From: Dirofilaria immitis
Lineage: Eukaryota; Nematoda; Chromadorea; Rhabditida; Onchocercidae
Length of the DNA: 64,000 nt
Reading direction: 5' to 3'
Assembly: GCA_024305405.1 (NCBI GenBank)
Contig: JAKNDB010000087.1
Span: 1,054,001-1,118,000, forward strand
Shown: piece by piece, positions 13,680 to 25,799 of the stretch
Position numbering within the stretch: the stretch's first letter is position 1
Layout: each line of letters starts with the position of its first letter
Notes under the pieces: model-generated
What the model was told of the DNA's origin: nothing
Database searches by the model: none
What the model saw: only the letters and a program-made list of their open reading frames with translations
Program-made: the position numbers and the translations under genes

Positions 13680-15670
13680 AGAAGGATCAAAGTTAAATAT
13701 TATTATACTGAGAAAAGTGTAGCAAGAAGTAAAGAAAAATATCTATTTTCAGATTAGCAAAATGAATTACCTCACTAAATTTATTAAAATTCATTTGAGG
13801 AGTTGAAGCTAGAAGACAAAAAATTTTTCTTGTAAATTTAAAGCTATCATTAGATTAATCTGTTCAATAATAAAATTAAAATGATTGATCTTTTCAATAA
13901 AGCTAAAATGAGCTAAATCGGCTAATCAGATATTATATATGAATCTGAAAAAATTTCGTAATTTTAAGACAAATCTACATTAACGTATATGAAATTATCA
14001 AATATTCGGAAACAAGCATTGGAAGATATGCGATACGTAATTAAATAATTTTCATCTCCTTCAATTCTCAAAAATCTATCAAATCTATTGTAAAAAAATT
14101 GCTGATAGTTGAAATTTTTCTAGCATATTAAATTAGCAATTAATTATAAAAATACGGTTATTAGACGTAGTTTTTAAAGAAAAATATGTGAATAAAATAT
14201 AAATAAAAATAAAAATTTTCATTTTTTTTCCCACAAATATAATCCCAATGATAACGTTTTCTAACAGATATGTTTGAATGAGATTAAAACTTTTTCACAC
14301 TTATTCCATCAATGAAAAGTAGAAATTCTTCTTTTTTTTCAATTTCTCTTCACTTCGATGTCAAATTGGCAAATTAAACAGCAGCACCAGTCACCAAACA
14401 ATTGAGAAAACGATAAATTGCAACCAATGAGAAAGCAAATTGTATGCAGTAATAAAAATTGCCAAACTAACGGGAAAAAAATGATTTAAATAAACAAAAA
14501 AAAGACGAAAAAGAATAAAAAGAGAGACAGAGAGAGAAAAAATGACGACGAAACGAAGACAAAATCATTTCATCCTGAAGAAAAAAGAATATTTTAAATT
14601 TGTAGAAAAAATCTAGTATGAGAGAAGCAAAAGGTAAATGTTTTAAAAAATTTGATAAATTTAAGTAACAATTTCTCAAGTAAGAGCAGGTGAGAGCAGG
14701 AAAAATGTATTTGAAGGATGAAATGAGAATTGCTGAAACGACGATAGAGGACAATATTCCATGCATATATAAATACATTTATAACACAAATATGAGTTTA
14801 CCTAAATTATTAAATTTTTATAATCGACCTTTTCTTTGACACTTAATTTTATTATTATTTTTTCCAATACGCTGATCAGAAAAAATGTTGATGTCTGCGA
14901 CAAAGCTCATTCATAAAAAAATAAGCAAAATTAGTAAATGAAAAACAAAAAAAAAGATAATTTTGATAATTTCTTTTCTAGCTAACGATTAGACAAAATT
15001 CCATGCATGAATTTATCGGGAAATGTTAGCGAGCAAAAAAGAATTGGAAAGCAAAAGAATTATTTTTTCTAATTTTTTTATCGGATTAAGAAAACTTCCA
15101 GTGAAACTATGAAGCAATGTGTGCATGAATCCAGAAAAAGTGAATAAAGATAAATTCAAAAGAAAAAGATGCAAAAATTAGCTTATATTTTGCGAAAATC
15201 GGCACAAATTAGAAATATTTCCCGATAAATGTGTTGTTATACGGAATAATTGAAATTAAATTTTTAAAATTTCAATTTATTCGATAGGATATCATTTACC
15301 ATTTTGACTTTTCGTTACTGATTTTCTAACAAGAAAGCAAGCTTCAAAAAAAAGTCTCAGGTAAAGAATCATAGTAATTTAAAAACTCATGAACTCATAA
15401 TAATTTCTTCCAATCGGTACATTCGCTTCTGCCTTTTGATTCAGACATATTTTTCCAATTTTAATTTTCACGATCATAACTCTTTAACTATTTCTTTCAA
15501 TCAGAAAAACTTTATAATGCTCTAATGCTATTTTTTGTTTTTCTTAATCTTTGCATATTTCCTCATTAGATATGATGCTTTACTATTTTGAATTCAACTA
15601 TCCTCGAATTTTCTATACCACAATATATTGCTGTCTGTCACAATTTTTGCAACATTCCATTTATCCACAA
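13680..15670. other. Gene-free spacer with purine-rich tract
   Basis: Contains an A/G-rich stretch (about 14460-14650) that creates an open frame on the minus strand with no domain. No exon with matched splice sites was found. Confidence 0.35.
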
Positions 15671-15674
15671 TCTA

Positions 15675-15740
15675 ATTTAAGGCCCTAACTTGACAGATCG
15701 GACGAGATGCCGTGCTTCCAACGTGGTATGGTCGTAGACA
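15675..15740 (-). pseudogene. Truncated 5S rRNA fragment
   Basis: Read on the minus strand from 15739, the sequence gives TCTACGACCATACCACGTTG, then GAAGCACGGCATCTCGTCCG, then ATCTGTCAAGTTAG. This matches the first ~52 bases of metazoan 5S rRNA. The match stops in the AAGTTAAGC region that begins the internal promoter; the remaining ~65 bases are absent. It also differs from the expected CCCGTCCGATCTGGCAAG at two sites. It is a dead dispersed 5S copy, not a working gene. Confidence 0.8.
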
Positions 15741-16844
15741 TAATCAATTACAAAAATATCTATCAAATTCCCATATTTTCTATCATTCTACTTGTGATCC
15801 ATCCATAACAATTGTTTACTCAAAATTTAATTTTAATCATACAGGATGAGAAGGAGAAACGAAATATTTAATAATTTAATATTACGAATAAATAATTAAA
15901 TATTATCTATAAAATGTTTTAATCATTCTCGAATATTCAAATAATCTTTTTTTCCTGCAATCATAATTTCTTCGTTTAGTTTACCTAATTTTTGTGCCTT
16001 ATCTTTTACCTTATCTCTCCCTTTTTATCATTATCATAAACTTTTCCTCTCTTCATTCTCTGATAAAAAATTTAGCAATATTGTCTTCCTTCTTTTCATG
16101 TAAACGATAGAAATATTAATAGAAAAAAAGAAAAAACTTATACAATTTCTAGATTTTACATTCTTAAAAAGTTTACTAATATTCCATATTTTTTTATATC
16201 CTTTTCTATAGCTTCTTTATGTATCAAAAATATAGAGAGAACTATGCTTGCATGTCCCAACAATTTATGTGCAATTTTTACGGTAAACAATAAAAGGAAC
16301 TTATATCAGTTTTTAACTTTCATTTCGTAAAAATGGAAGTTGTAAGATTTTTGCACAAAATTTAGATAAATTAGCGCTAACATAAAATATTCAATTTGAA
16401 ATGAAATGAAAAGAAATAAACAGAAATAAATAATGAAAGAAAATTATTGAAATTATTTCGGTAATAAGATATGTCATTTAGCAATTACATGTTTAATTTT
16501 TATCATTGATTTTACATTTTAGCAATTTTTTTATTTCTTTTGCCCCTATCCCTTAGTTAATATATAATGTTTTTTTTTTGAAGATAATGTTGGGAATATC
16601 GGAAATATACCTTCCTACTCTTTCTCCTTCTTTTTTTTTTTTCTTGAAAAGGCAGATGTAAAAATTCCTGAAAGATGCTGCACAAAGATAGATAGAATTT
16701 TAAAGTGTATGCCAGAAATTTACCAAATACTGGATTTGCAAAACACAAAGATCGACCTGAAATGTAGAAGATGATTCAAAATATTTAATTTATTCATGAT
16801 ATCGATCATGTTATCATGATAGAGTATATTATGATATCGGTTTA

Positions 16845-17130
16845 TCATATATTATTCCAATTAACAAGATCATTTTATTAATCCAATCATTTAACATAAT
16901 ATATTCTATCATAATAATATAATGATTGAGTTTATAAGTAAAAAATATTGATATCAGTAATGAATGATCCAAAATAATAAGTGAGAAATATCAAGAACAG
17001 AAAAGAATTTATAACAGTTTCATAACCATTAAATTTTTGGTTTTCTGTTTCCCGACTCATTCTCCATTTCTGATGTATATTCATGATTCGATTAATAAAA
17101 TGATCTTGCTAATCGGAATAATATCCAAGA
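16845..17130. repeat. Inverted repeat, about 43-base arms
   Basis: Left arm about 16846-16890 (ATTATTCCAATTAACAAGAT, then CATTTTATTAATCCAATCAT) is mirrored by 17085-17128 with a few mismatches. The spacer is about 195 bases of AT-rich sequence. The form fits a foldback element or small non-autonomous DNA transposon relic. No target-site duplication was confirmed. Confidence 0.55.
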
Positions 17131-18908
17131 TATTTTTACTTATAGTCTCAATGAATAACATTGCTGGAATAATTGAAATATTTTATAATACAAATATAGC
17201 GAAATAATCAAGATATTTTTGTGTTATTTAAATATCTTGATATAAACAAATGATTTTATAACATAAAATTGTTTTGATTGTTATCAAATATTTGTACTGT
17301 AGAATTTTCCTTAAATGATTCATTACTTAAGATGAATATACATGATGGTTATCTAAATAATTCTCATTTTTGTCAACGAATTATACCTTCGATACTAAAA
17401 TATCGTAGACTAATTTTGTATGTCAACATTCCGATCTGATAACCAAGTTCATGTTCACTGCTTAGAATATTGTAAGCAACTCCTCAAAATTATCTGTAGC
17501 ATTATAACTTTCATCGATTACTTGACAAGCGGTTTGTTTCAATGGAACTTTAACCGTTTATCAAATTTTATTAACCTTCAAACAAATATCTCTACAATCT
17601 ATCAATAAAAGGCATCTGAGTCATGGAATTAATTGCATTGTAACGCAGTTTCAGTGATAAATTATAGTGATAAACTCAGTGATAAACTCTGTGATGAACT
17701 ATGTCATCATAGAAAAAATTCATCTGTTTCAAATCTCCAATTTTCACATAAAAATTTTTATAACGTCATCAATGACAATGATTCATTTGATTATCATGTC
17801 AGATTCCAGAAGGGTAGGAAATAAATGGAAGAACTGTGTCTCTGAATGAGAAATCAGACGGATGTTTGTCATTGTTGACCTAAATTTATCCATTCCGCAT
17901 TCCGCACTCGATAATTGCATATTACAGTTTTATATTTTGATGATAATGGATGTAGAAAATGAAATATGACAATGATGTTGGTGATATAACGATTATAACG
18001 ACGAAGATGATGAATGATAACAATAATAAATGGTATTTGATGCCATCGGAAAAAATTTTTGACTACATAATATAAAGCATATATTAACGATTAGATATCA
18101 ATTAATAATTATTACTGCTTAGTACCATTATATTATTTTATTATTATGATTGGCATTTCATAAATAATAATAATTGGGATAAAAATTTATGTCATCTAAT
18201 ATCAAAATAATTGATCACTATTATTATTACTATTATTAATATTTATTTATTTTATTACACCTTTATTGTTAATTATTATCATTTTTATTATCATTAGATC
18301 ACTACTTGCTGTTTTGCTAATTATCATCGTTCATATCATTTTAATATTGCAACAATAATATGATAAACTGATTATTAATTTTCCTCATTCAATATTTGAT
18401 AAATATGAATGAATATCTTTCTAAGAATCAATAGTTCAGGTAATATCAAAATATAACAAAATTTTTCCTTTTTCTTATATTATGATAATCTTTTAAAAAT
18501 GTCTAGATGATAAAATATTACTATATTTATTAATCAATAGAAAGCTGGTGATAAGTTCGGCATCATGGAAAATTTCACTAATTGTATAAATAATGAGCAG
18601 ATAACGCATTGAGATTATAAGCACTGTTTCAAAATATAATGTGATAATATATTCTCAACATTGTATTTATAAAATTACAAACAAATCTTATTTCTCTATA
18701 ATAAAATTCATAAAATGAATGCTAATTGAGAAGAGTGAATTTAATAAATTACATTCAAATAATATTTTCTCAACCTTTTTCTTTCATCATTTTTTTGTTC
18801 TCATTTTCTACACACAAAAACTTTTCATTGTTTTGCAAAATAACGTAAATTAATGAGAAATAATTAATTAATGATATTAATGATGTCATTCAGTACTGCA
18901 GCTATGAT

Positions 18909-18983
18909 ATCGAGACGGATGTAACGTGATCTCATGGAATTCAGTATTATACAGCATGATTTCACGCACATCCGTCTCGAGAT
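18909..18983 (-). ncRNA. Candidate microRNA hairpin with bantam/miR-80-type seed (2)
   Basis: On the minus strand, the 5' arm TCGAGACGGATGTGCGTGAA pairs with the 3' arm ending in ACATCCGTCTCGA: 13 consecutive base pairs at the base, a small bulge, then more pairing around an AT-rich loop of about 15 bases. The 3' arm carries TGAGATCACGTTACATCC (mature-like span 18913-18934), so the seed GAGATCA is the same as in the hairpin at 13.6 kb. The two hairpins agree at both ends of the mature strand and differ in the middle, as expected of paralogous microRNAs. No protein-coding potential was seen around it. Strand choice rests on the seed match. Confidence 0.75.
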
Positions 18984-18989
18984 CTACCG

Positions 18990-21900
18990 CAAAAGTATTG
19001 GATTTATAAGGATGAAACGGATTAAATATATAGCAGAAATGATATGTTCAAAAAATGAAACGAAACGAGAAAATGAGAGATATATGAATAAATTCATCCA
19101 GATGATTAGTTGATATTGGAAAAAAATTGAAATTAACAAACTGATTGATATTAAAAAGAAAATGCGACAGGAGAGGAAGGTGAGAAAAAAGGAAAGAAAG
19201 ATATATTCGAAGTTTAAATGTGGAAAAGACGAAGGAGAAATTGGAAAGTTTTGAGGAAGGCAAATAAAACAATTTACATATTGACTGTAATCATCATCGT
19301 AATTTTATTACAATGATTATTCAAATGATTTGCGATAGTATCAGTGTATGAATGACGTCATTAGGAATAGTTGAAAAAGTAAAATTCGAATTCCTTCCTG
19401 TTAATTCATACATATATATTTATATATATGTGGGAAAAGATTGATACTTTTTTCGTTTTAGCAAAAAAATTAAACATCGAAAAATGAAGTAATTGAAAAA
19501 TAAAAAATTTTTAATTTTTTTTTTAAAACTTTAATCGAAAATTGATTTAAAAAAGATAGAAAAATACATATAAAAATAAAAAGAAAAATTTTGTTCTTTT
19601 TTTTTTTTGCAAAATGTTAGAAAATTATTTAGCAAAAATAATAGAAATTTTATAGAAGAAAAATAAAAAATAAAAATTTTTATATTTTAAGCAGTATTTT
19701 TATTGCATTTAAATTGAATATAAATAAACTATAAGTTTGTATAAATGAACAACGTACAAATGATTAATTATTATCAATTATAAATTATACTGAAAATAGA
19801 TAAAAATTGATTATTTTACAAAAATAGAATAAAAAAAAATTCTCTTCTAAAAATATTTTTATATTTTGAATGAAAATTATACACCTGGAAGATTATTTGA
19901 AAAAAAGAAAAAAAAAAGAAAATTATTATTTTTTGACAAAAAAATTTTTGTCAAATTTTTCCAAACTTAAATACTATTGCTAAAATGAAAATTCAATTTT
20001 TATTAAGCAAACATTTCATAGTTTGAAATTTTTAAATTACAAAAAAACAAAACTATCATTCAGCAAATGCATTAAGCGTATTTTTCATCATTCTACCAAA
20101 AAAGAGAGGAAAGAGAGGAAAACGAAGTGTAAATGTCAGCAACAAATTAGGCATTACAATTCTGAAAATACTGTAGATATATTATGAATCAATTTTGAAA
20201 GGCAAAAATTTTGAAATAAATTTTACCAAATTATTAGATTAAGTATCATAAATTAAGAGCTATTTTATTACGTAAATTATCATCTATGCTTATCAATTTA
20301 TCCCCAACTTATTTAGTTTAGCCTATCATTTATCAGAAAATGCGAATGTTTCATAAAATATAATACATAATAATTAATCATAATAATTAAAATATTTTTT
20401 GTACAGAAATATTTTGCCATAAAAGTCTTTGTAATCTCATTTTCTAATTGTTAGTATTAAAACGTTAAAATTTATTTCGGCTGCCTAGAATTTACAAAGG
20501 TCAAAATCGATGCACATTATGTAAAATGATGAAACCAATATGCATTATCTGGATACATTAACTTAAATTCTGAAAACTTAAGTAAATCTATCAAAAGTAT
20601 CGCAACGATCAAAGTTATGCATTTATTGAAATATTGTTATCTACTCATTTTTTGTTCTGACAAATAAATCTTTTGCATAATTAATATGTTATAAGAAACT
20701 GCCCAACACAAAGAATAGGGATATAAAAACATAAAAACGAAACTGCTTGCAATCATCAGGCGATATTTCTAATTAATATTTCTAATCAACCAAAGTCATA
20801 TTCAACAAAGTTGATTATCAATATTCTCCATTTCAATCCATCTTTACTGTAATTAAGTGATCAACTTCAATCGTGATATTATTTATTTTACTCGCTCCTT
20901 ATAAAATGGGCGAAAAAATAAATAATTTGTGTCAAACAATAAATTCTTTCTTATGAAGATTCGTCTATGATATTTAAAAAAAGTTTTCCGAACATTATTA
21001 TTTCTGGAGAGTAGTGTTGACTGTTTTCCGGTAAGAATCAATGATTTCTCACTTTCCAAGCATTATAAAATCGTCGTTATAAATATGTGAACTGGGATAA
21101 TTCAATATAACAAAAATGATTTGCTGCTCTAGCTAATATCATCCAACAATCATATTAATGGGAATATTTAATCTGAAAACTGAAAACTAATAAAAATAAT
21201 TAAATCTATTGAAAACTGCAACGATTTAATTCTTCAATTAATCAGAAAACGTTGCAAGATGAAGATTCAATTGCTAAATTATTTTCGCAACGAATTTCTT
21301 AATTTAATTTGCGATGACAATTTTTAAAAATTCTATTCACCAAATATATGAAATTGATAAGAAAAATGAAAACATGAGCAATCATTCTGTCATTATGATG
21401 AGTGAAAATTAATCGAGCGAAAAGGAAAACAGACCTTGATAGCATCGTTATATTGTTGATTTAGTCAGTTCATATTTTCAACAATTAATTTTTAAGAATT
21501 AATTTTCTTATCTTTTTTTCTTTTCTTAAAGCATAAATATATTGAAATTTTAAACATTCTCCAACAATATAATACATGATTCGTTTGATTTTGCTATATT
21601 TGATAATGATAATCATTAATCAATATCATTTATTTTATCTTATGAAAAGATATTTTGTTAAATGTTGATGTAAACGCTAATGAATCGAACTGTATAGTTG
21701 TGCTTCATTTTAGCATATAAAAAAAAAAAAAAATGAAAAGAAAAAAATGATAAATAACTGCTGAATTTAATAGAATTAAATAGGAATGCCAATTTTTTTT
21801 TTTTTTAACCTCTTTTAACGGTCCCACGAAAGGTTGCCAATGTTGACGTAGCAATGATAGTTGATAGCGATAGGCAATGTCATTGTCGTTGTCATTGTCA

Positions 21901-22130
21901 TCGTCACCGAGATTGATTTGATTTACAGAAGAGAAGTTTTGAAATGAAGAAAAGCATAGTGGAAGTATTGAATGATTAGAATAATTTGGATGGTAAGTTA
22001 GTGAAGTAAGTTCTCAAAGCTGGGAATTATAAATAATATGAGAATAAAATGTTAAAAAAAAAAAAAGAGACAAAAAGTATCAATAATAAAATAGGAAGAC
22101 AATAGGTATTTTTATTTTAATCCATTAAAT
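18990..22130. other. Gene-poor AT-rich spacer
   Basis: Long A/T-rich stretch with poly-A and poly-T runs. An island of higher GC at about 21820-21990 holds repeated GTCATTGTC-like words. No exon, tRNA or other gene could be supported. Confidence 0.35.
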
Positions 22131-22132
22131 AC

Positions 22133-22201
<69 letters not shown>
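22133..22201. repeat. (ATT)n microsatellite
   Basis: About 23 uninterrupted ATT units. Confidence 0.95.
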
Positions 22202-22460
22202 GATTAATAATATTCGATTATTAAACAAAAGTTAATTATAAAAGTCTGATAATAAGCAAGCAAATTTACTAGTTTGTTTCATTTTCTGATTTTCAATTAT
22301 TTGGTTTTTTCTTAATTTCATTTGCTTTTTTTGGTCCCTTTTTTTTCGTTGCTATTTTATTCTTAATTTTTCTCTTTCATTGCTCATTTTCCTCCTCCTT
22401 TAAGTCTCAAATTTTCTTTTTTTTTTAATTGAATTATAACTAATTATGCTACAGCTAATC

Positions 22461-22526
<66 letters not shown>
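22461..22526. repeat. (AAT)n microsatellite
   Basis: About 21 AAT units, with a shorter AAT tract at 22553-22571. With the (ATT)n tract 260 bases upstream it forms a complementary pair that could fold into a large stem. Confidence 0.95.
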
Positions 22527-22528
<2 letters not shown>

Positions 22529-23269
22529 TGATTATTATTGATATATTAAAAATTAATAATAATAATAATAATTAATCATCTATGATGACGTCATCATTTT
22601 GATAATATAAAAATTTCTTATTATTCTTATAGTAATTTATTAAGCGATATTTTTAATTTTTTCTTCTTCCTAATTATTTTTGAAAATTTATTGAATTTGC
22701 ATTTGCAGATTTCCATAAGGATAAATTTCTATTCCTAGCAATAATAATAGTTGTAATAGTAATGATTGTAATAGTAGTAATTATTTTAGTAATAGCATTT
22801 AAAAGAAATGCAAATGATATTGTGAGATAGTAGAATCATTGAGTATAGCGCATTATTTAAAGTTTAAAAAGCGAATGAATGTTTAAGAAACTAAACAACA
22901 GCAATAAGTGAAATAGTTGAATTATTTGAAGGACACATATATTTCATACGTTATTCAGACATACACATATATTCTATTGCAAATGAAGCAATCGAAAGAG
23001 TTAGACAGACGAAAGATTCGTAAATTTTCAATTCATTAATTCGAGAAGAAATAGTAAACTGACATTAATATCGATAACTATTGGTCCGCCTGAAAACAGC
23101 TGTGATGATAAAGAAGAATGGGATTGAATATCTATCGGATCCGAAATGACCGATCAATTCGATGTTCGTAATATCGCTATAGGAGAGAAATGATTAAAGA
23201 GAAGAAGAGGAAAGAAATAAAATGATAAAAAAAGGCAGAATTCATAGAGAAGATAAAGGATATCATTTA

Positions 23270-23272
<3 letters not shown>

Positions 23273-23308
<36 letters not shown>
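23273..23308. repeat. (TA)n microsatellite
   Basis: About 17 TA units; part of a microsatellite cluster with the TATG-rich stretch at 23480-23550 and the TA tract at 23737-23778. Confidence 0.9.
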
Positions 23309-23312
<4 letters not shown>

Positions 23313-23733
23313 CTTCATCGACAAACATTCTTTCTCTTCTTGATCTAATCAAATGAGAATTTGAATTTGAGTTTCTCAGACGGCAACGAAAATGACTGAT
23401 TGAATGAGAAATGATGATGATGATGATGATAATTCATGATAGAAGGTAATGACAATGATGCTGGCGATATGCAATAAACTATGTCTATATGTATATGTAT
23501 GAATGTATGTATGTATGTATGTACACACTGCTATGTATATGTATGTCTTTTTCGTAGACGATGATAATGACGATGATTTATCACTCATTATATGGAGATA
23601 GTGATAATATATACGTATATTCATTCGAATCAAAATATGAAATTGATAAATAAAATTTCTCTTTACAAAGAAACTTACAAAAAGAAAGGAAAAATAAATG
23701 ATACACAAAATAATCTACCTGAACAATGATTTA

Positions 23734-23736
<3 letters not shown>

Positions 23737-23778
<42 letters not shown>
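23737..23778. repeat. (TA)n microsatellite
   Basis: About 20 uninterrupted TA units. Confidence 0.9.
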
Positions 23779-23780
<2 letters not shown>

Positions 23781-25499
23781 TGATATACACTGATATTTAA
23801 TGATATTTAAAATGGAATTTGAACAGTAATTCCTTGGTATTCATTGATATACATATATTAATATTCAATATTTTCATATATTGTAAAGGAGAAGAGGAAG
23901 GTTATGTAGCGGAACCGAAATTTGACATTCTTCATCCCGGCAACCACCAAACGAAAATGAATTTTGAAGTGTGCTCCAGTATAAATCATATCGTTTGTGT
24001 GTTATATGTGTCTATGTATGTTTACAGTTGCCTATATGTCTGTATGGAAATGATATCAATGAAGGCTGACATTTTCAGCGAGTTTGAATTGTTTGTTCCG
24101 ATCGATATTTCGAATGAATTTTAAAAATATACATCAGGAACGAAAAAAGGAATTAATATCCAAATTGCATATATGATCGTTTTTATTTGTTGCTTTTGAT
24201 ATATTTGTTGGACTGTTTCTTTTTACTTATTTATTAATTATAAAAAAATTATTGGAAAACACTGGGAAAGGGTAAAAGATAGGGAAAAAGGCAATTGCTG
24301 GATCTCTGCTATACCTATTACAACTAGTATCTCGAAATGTTCATTTTGAGTAACACTGTATTATTACAATGCAAGATGGTGTGTTCAGAAAATGATATCT
24401 AAAGTGTATTTCTGTTCAACATGATGATTTTGGCTATTTTAATAAGATTTGAAAATGATGAAATAGCTATCTTGCTTATATGGTATGATTCTGTAAGTTA
24501 ATACAATTACTGCCATCAGTACTGTCCTAAATATATATTAAAACTTCTTCAATTCAATTTGCTGTCATAGAAAAACCAAAATTTATCTGAACAGTAACAC
24601 ATTCCAAAAATCCTAAACTATCTATTCTAAATAAATATATCATAAATATACTTCCATTCATAAATATTGTTTTCGATTTTTTTTCTTGCAATTTTAATTA
24701 CCAGTTTAGTTACATGAAATGAATTCCGAAGCATAACTTTTCAATTGAAAAAACAACCAGTACATAATGATTACCGATAGTTACGATTGACATTCTATTC
24801 GTTGCAAGAAGTATAGAAAAGAAAAAAAAGAAACTTTTCATTAATTTCACAACTGTTCCTGAATTCATGATTATAAATATATTTAAAGATAGCAACTACC
24901 GATTGTCTATTTGAAAGTAAAAAAAAGAAACAAAAAATATTCCAATAAAAATATACTTCATTAAAGTATTCCAATTAATTTTCACTTATATTTTATTATC
25001 AAGCAATATGTTAACAAATTTTAGGAAAAATTTTTCCAGATATATAGTAAAAGCGAAAAAAAAAAAACTAATGTACAAATACTATATTTACGAATATTTA
25101 TGCTTTTTTTTTTCATCTTTTCATTAACTTGATTTAAATTTCATTCTTTTGTCATCTTTACTTCTTTTTCCTTTTTTTTTTCTTCATTTCAAGTGATATA
25201 AATAAAGTTCTCTTATACATACATTGATTTCATTGAATTACATTTCGAAATTATTTTATTTGTATTTTTCAACAACTTCCCCCTTACTTCTTAATCCCTA
25301 CCGATCCAGTTATATCTTTAACTTTCTTTAGATTCAGTGGAATAAATGATCATCAATTAGAATAGGATTTTTTGATTGTTATTTTTAGGAAAATTTCAAC
25401 CAAATGTAAATAAAAATTTTTCAAAAATCTGAAATTTATGTATACATTAAATTTGCTTATCGGATGGAACAACCAATATAACAAAAACAAAATAAGGTA

Positions 25500-25712
25500 A
25501 GCATCATGAGGTGACATGTCAGAGGTTAGCTAAGGATGTGAGAGCTCTGAAGAATTTAAAAGGAGTCCAACATAATTCGATGATTCAGTAGCAATAGTTC
25601 AAATTCAATTCGATTGCAGCAGGAGCTACAATTCAACGGCACGATCAACAGCAGTGGCAAAGCGAAAGGAAAAGAGAGTCGCAAAGGAAGGAGGATACAA
25701 CGACATCTAGTA
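25500..25712 (+). other. GC-richer exon-like island with strong splice donor
   Basis: By eye GC is about 43 percent here, against roughly a quarter in the surroundings. The stretch ends at a strong donor, CTAGTAAGATA (GT at 25710-25711). Two frames are open across its last 150 bases. One reads QQELQFNGTINSSGKAKGKE and then a basic run (SRKGRRIQRH); the other reads VAKRKEKRVAKEGGYND. No partner exon was found downstream. It could be a 5' exon of a plus-strand gene, a long noncoding RNA exon or a regulatory island. I do not recognise it. Confidence 0.4.
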
Positions 25713-25799
25713 AGATATTTGTTCGTATTCCTTTATTTTGCTCTGCACGTATTGATGCTATTGTACATTGTGAATTTAATCCAGACCACTATAGTATAA

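Noticed and set aside
23819..24124. 101-residue plus-strand open frame with a GEEEGYVAEPKFDILHPG segment
   Set aside because: The middle looks coding-like, but the ends are low-complexity, no splice partner was found and no family is recognisable.
24690..24715. Spliced-leader-like TTTTAATTACCAGTTTAG
   Set aside because: Differs from the nematode SL1 sequence at key positions and lacks the donor and Sm-site context.
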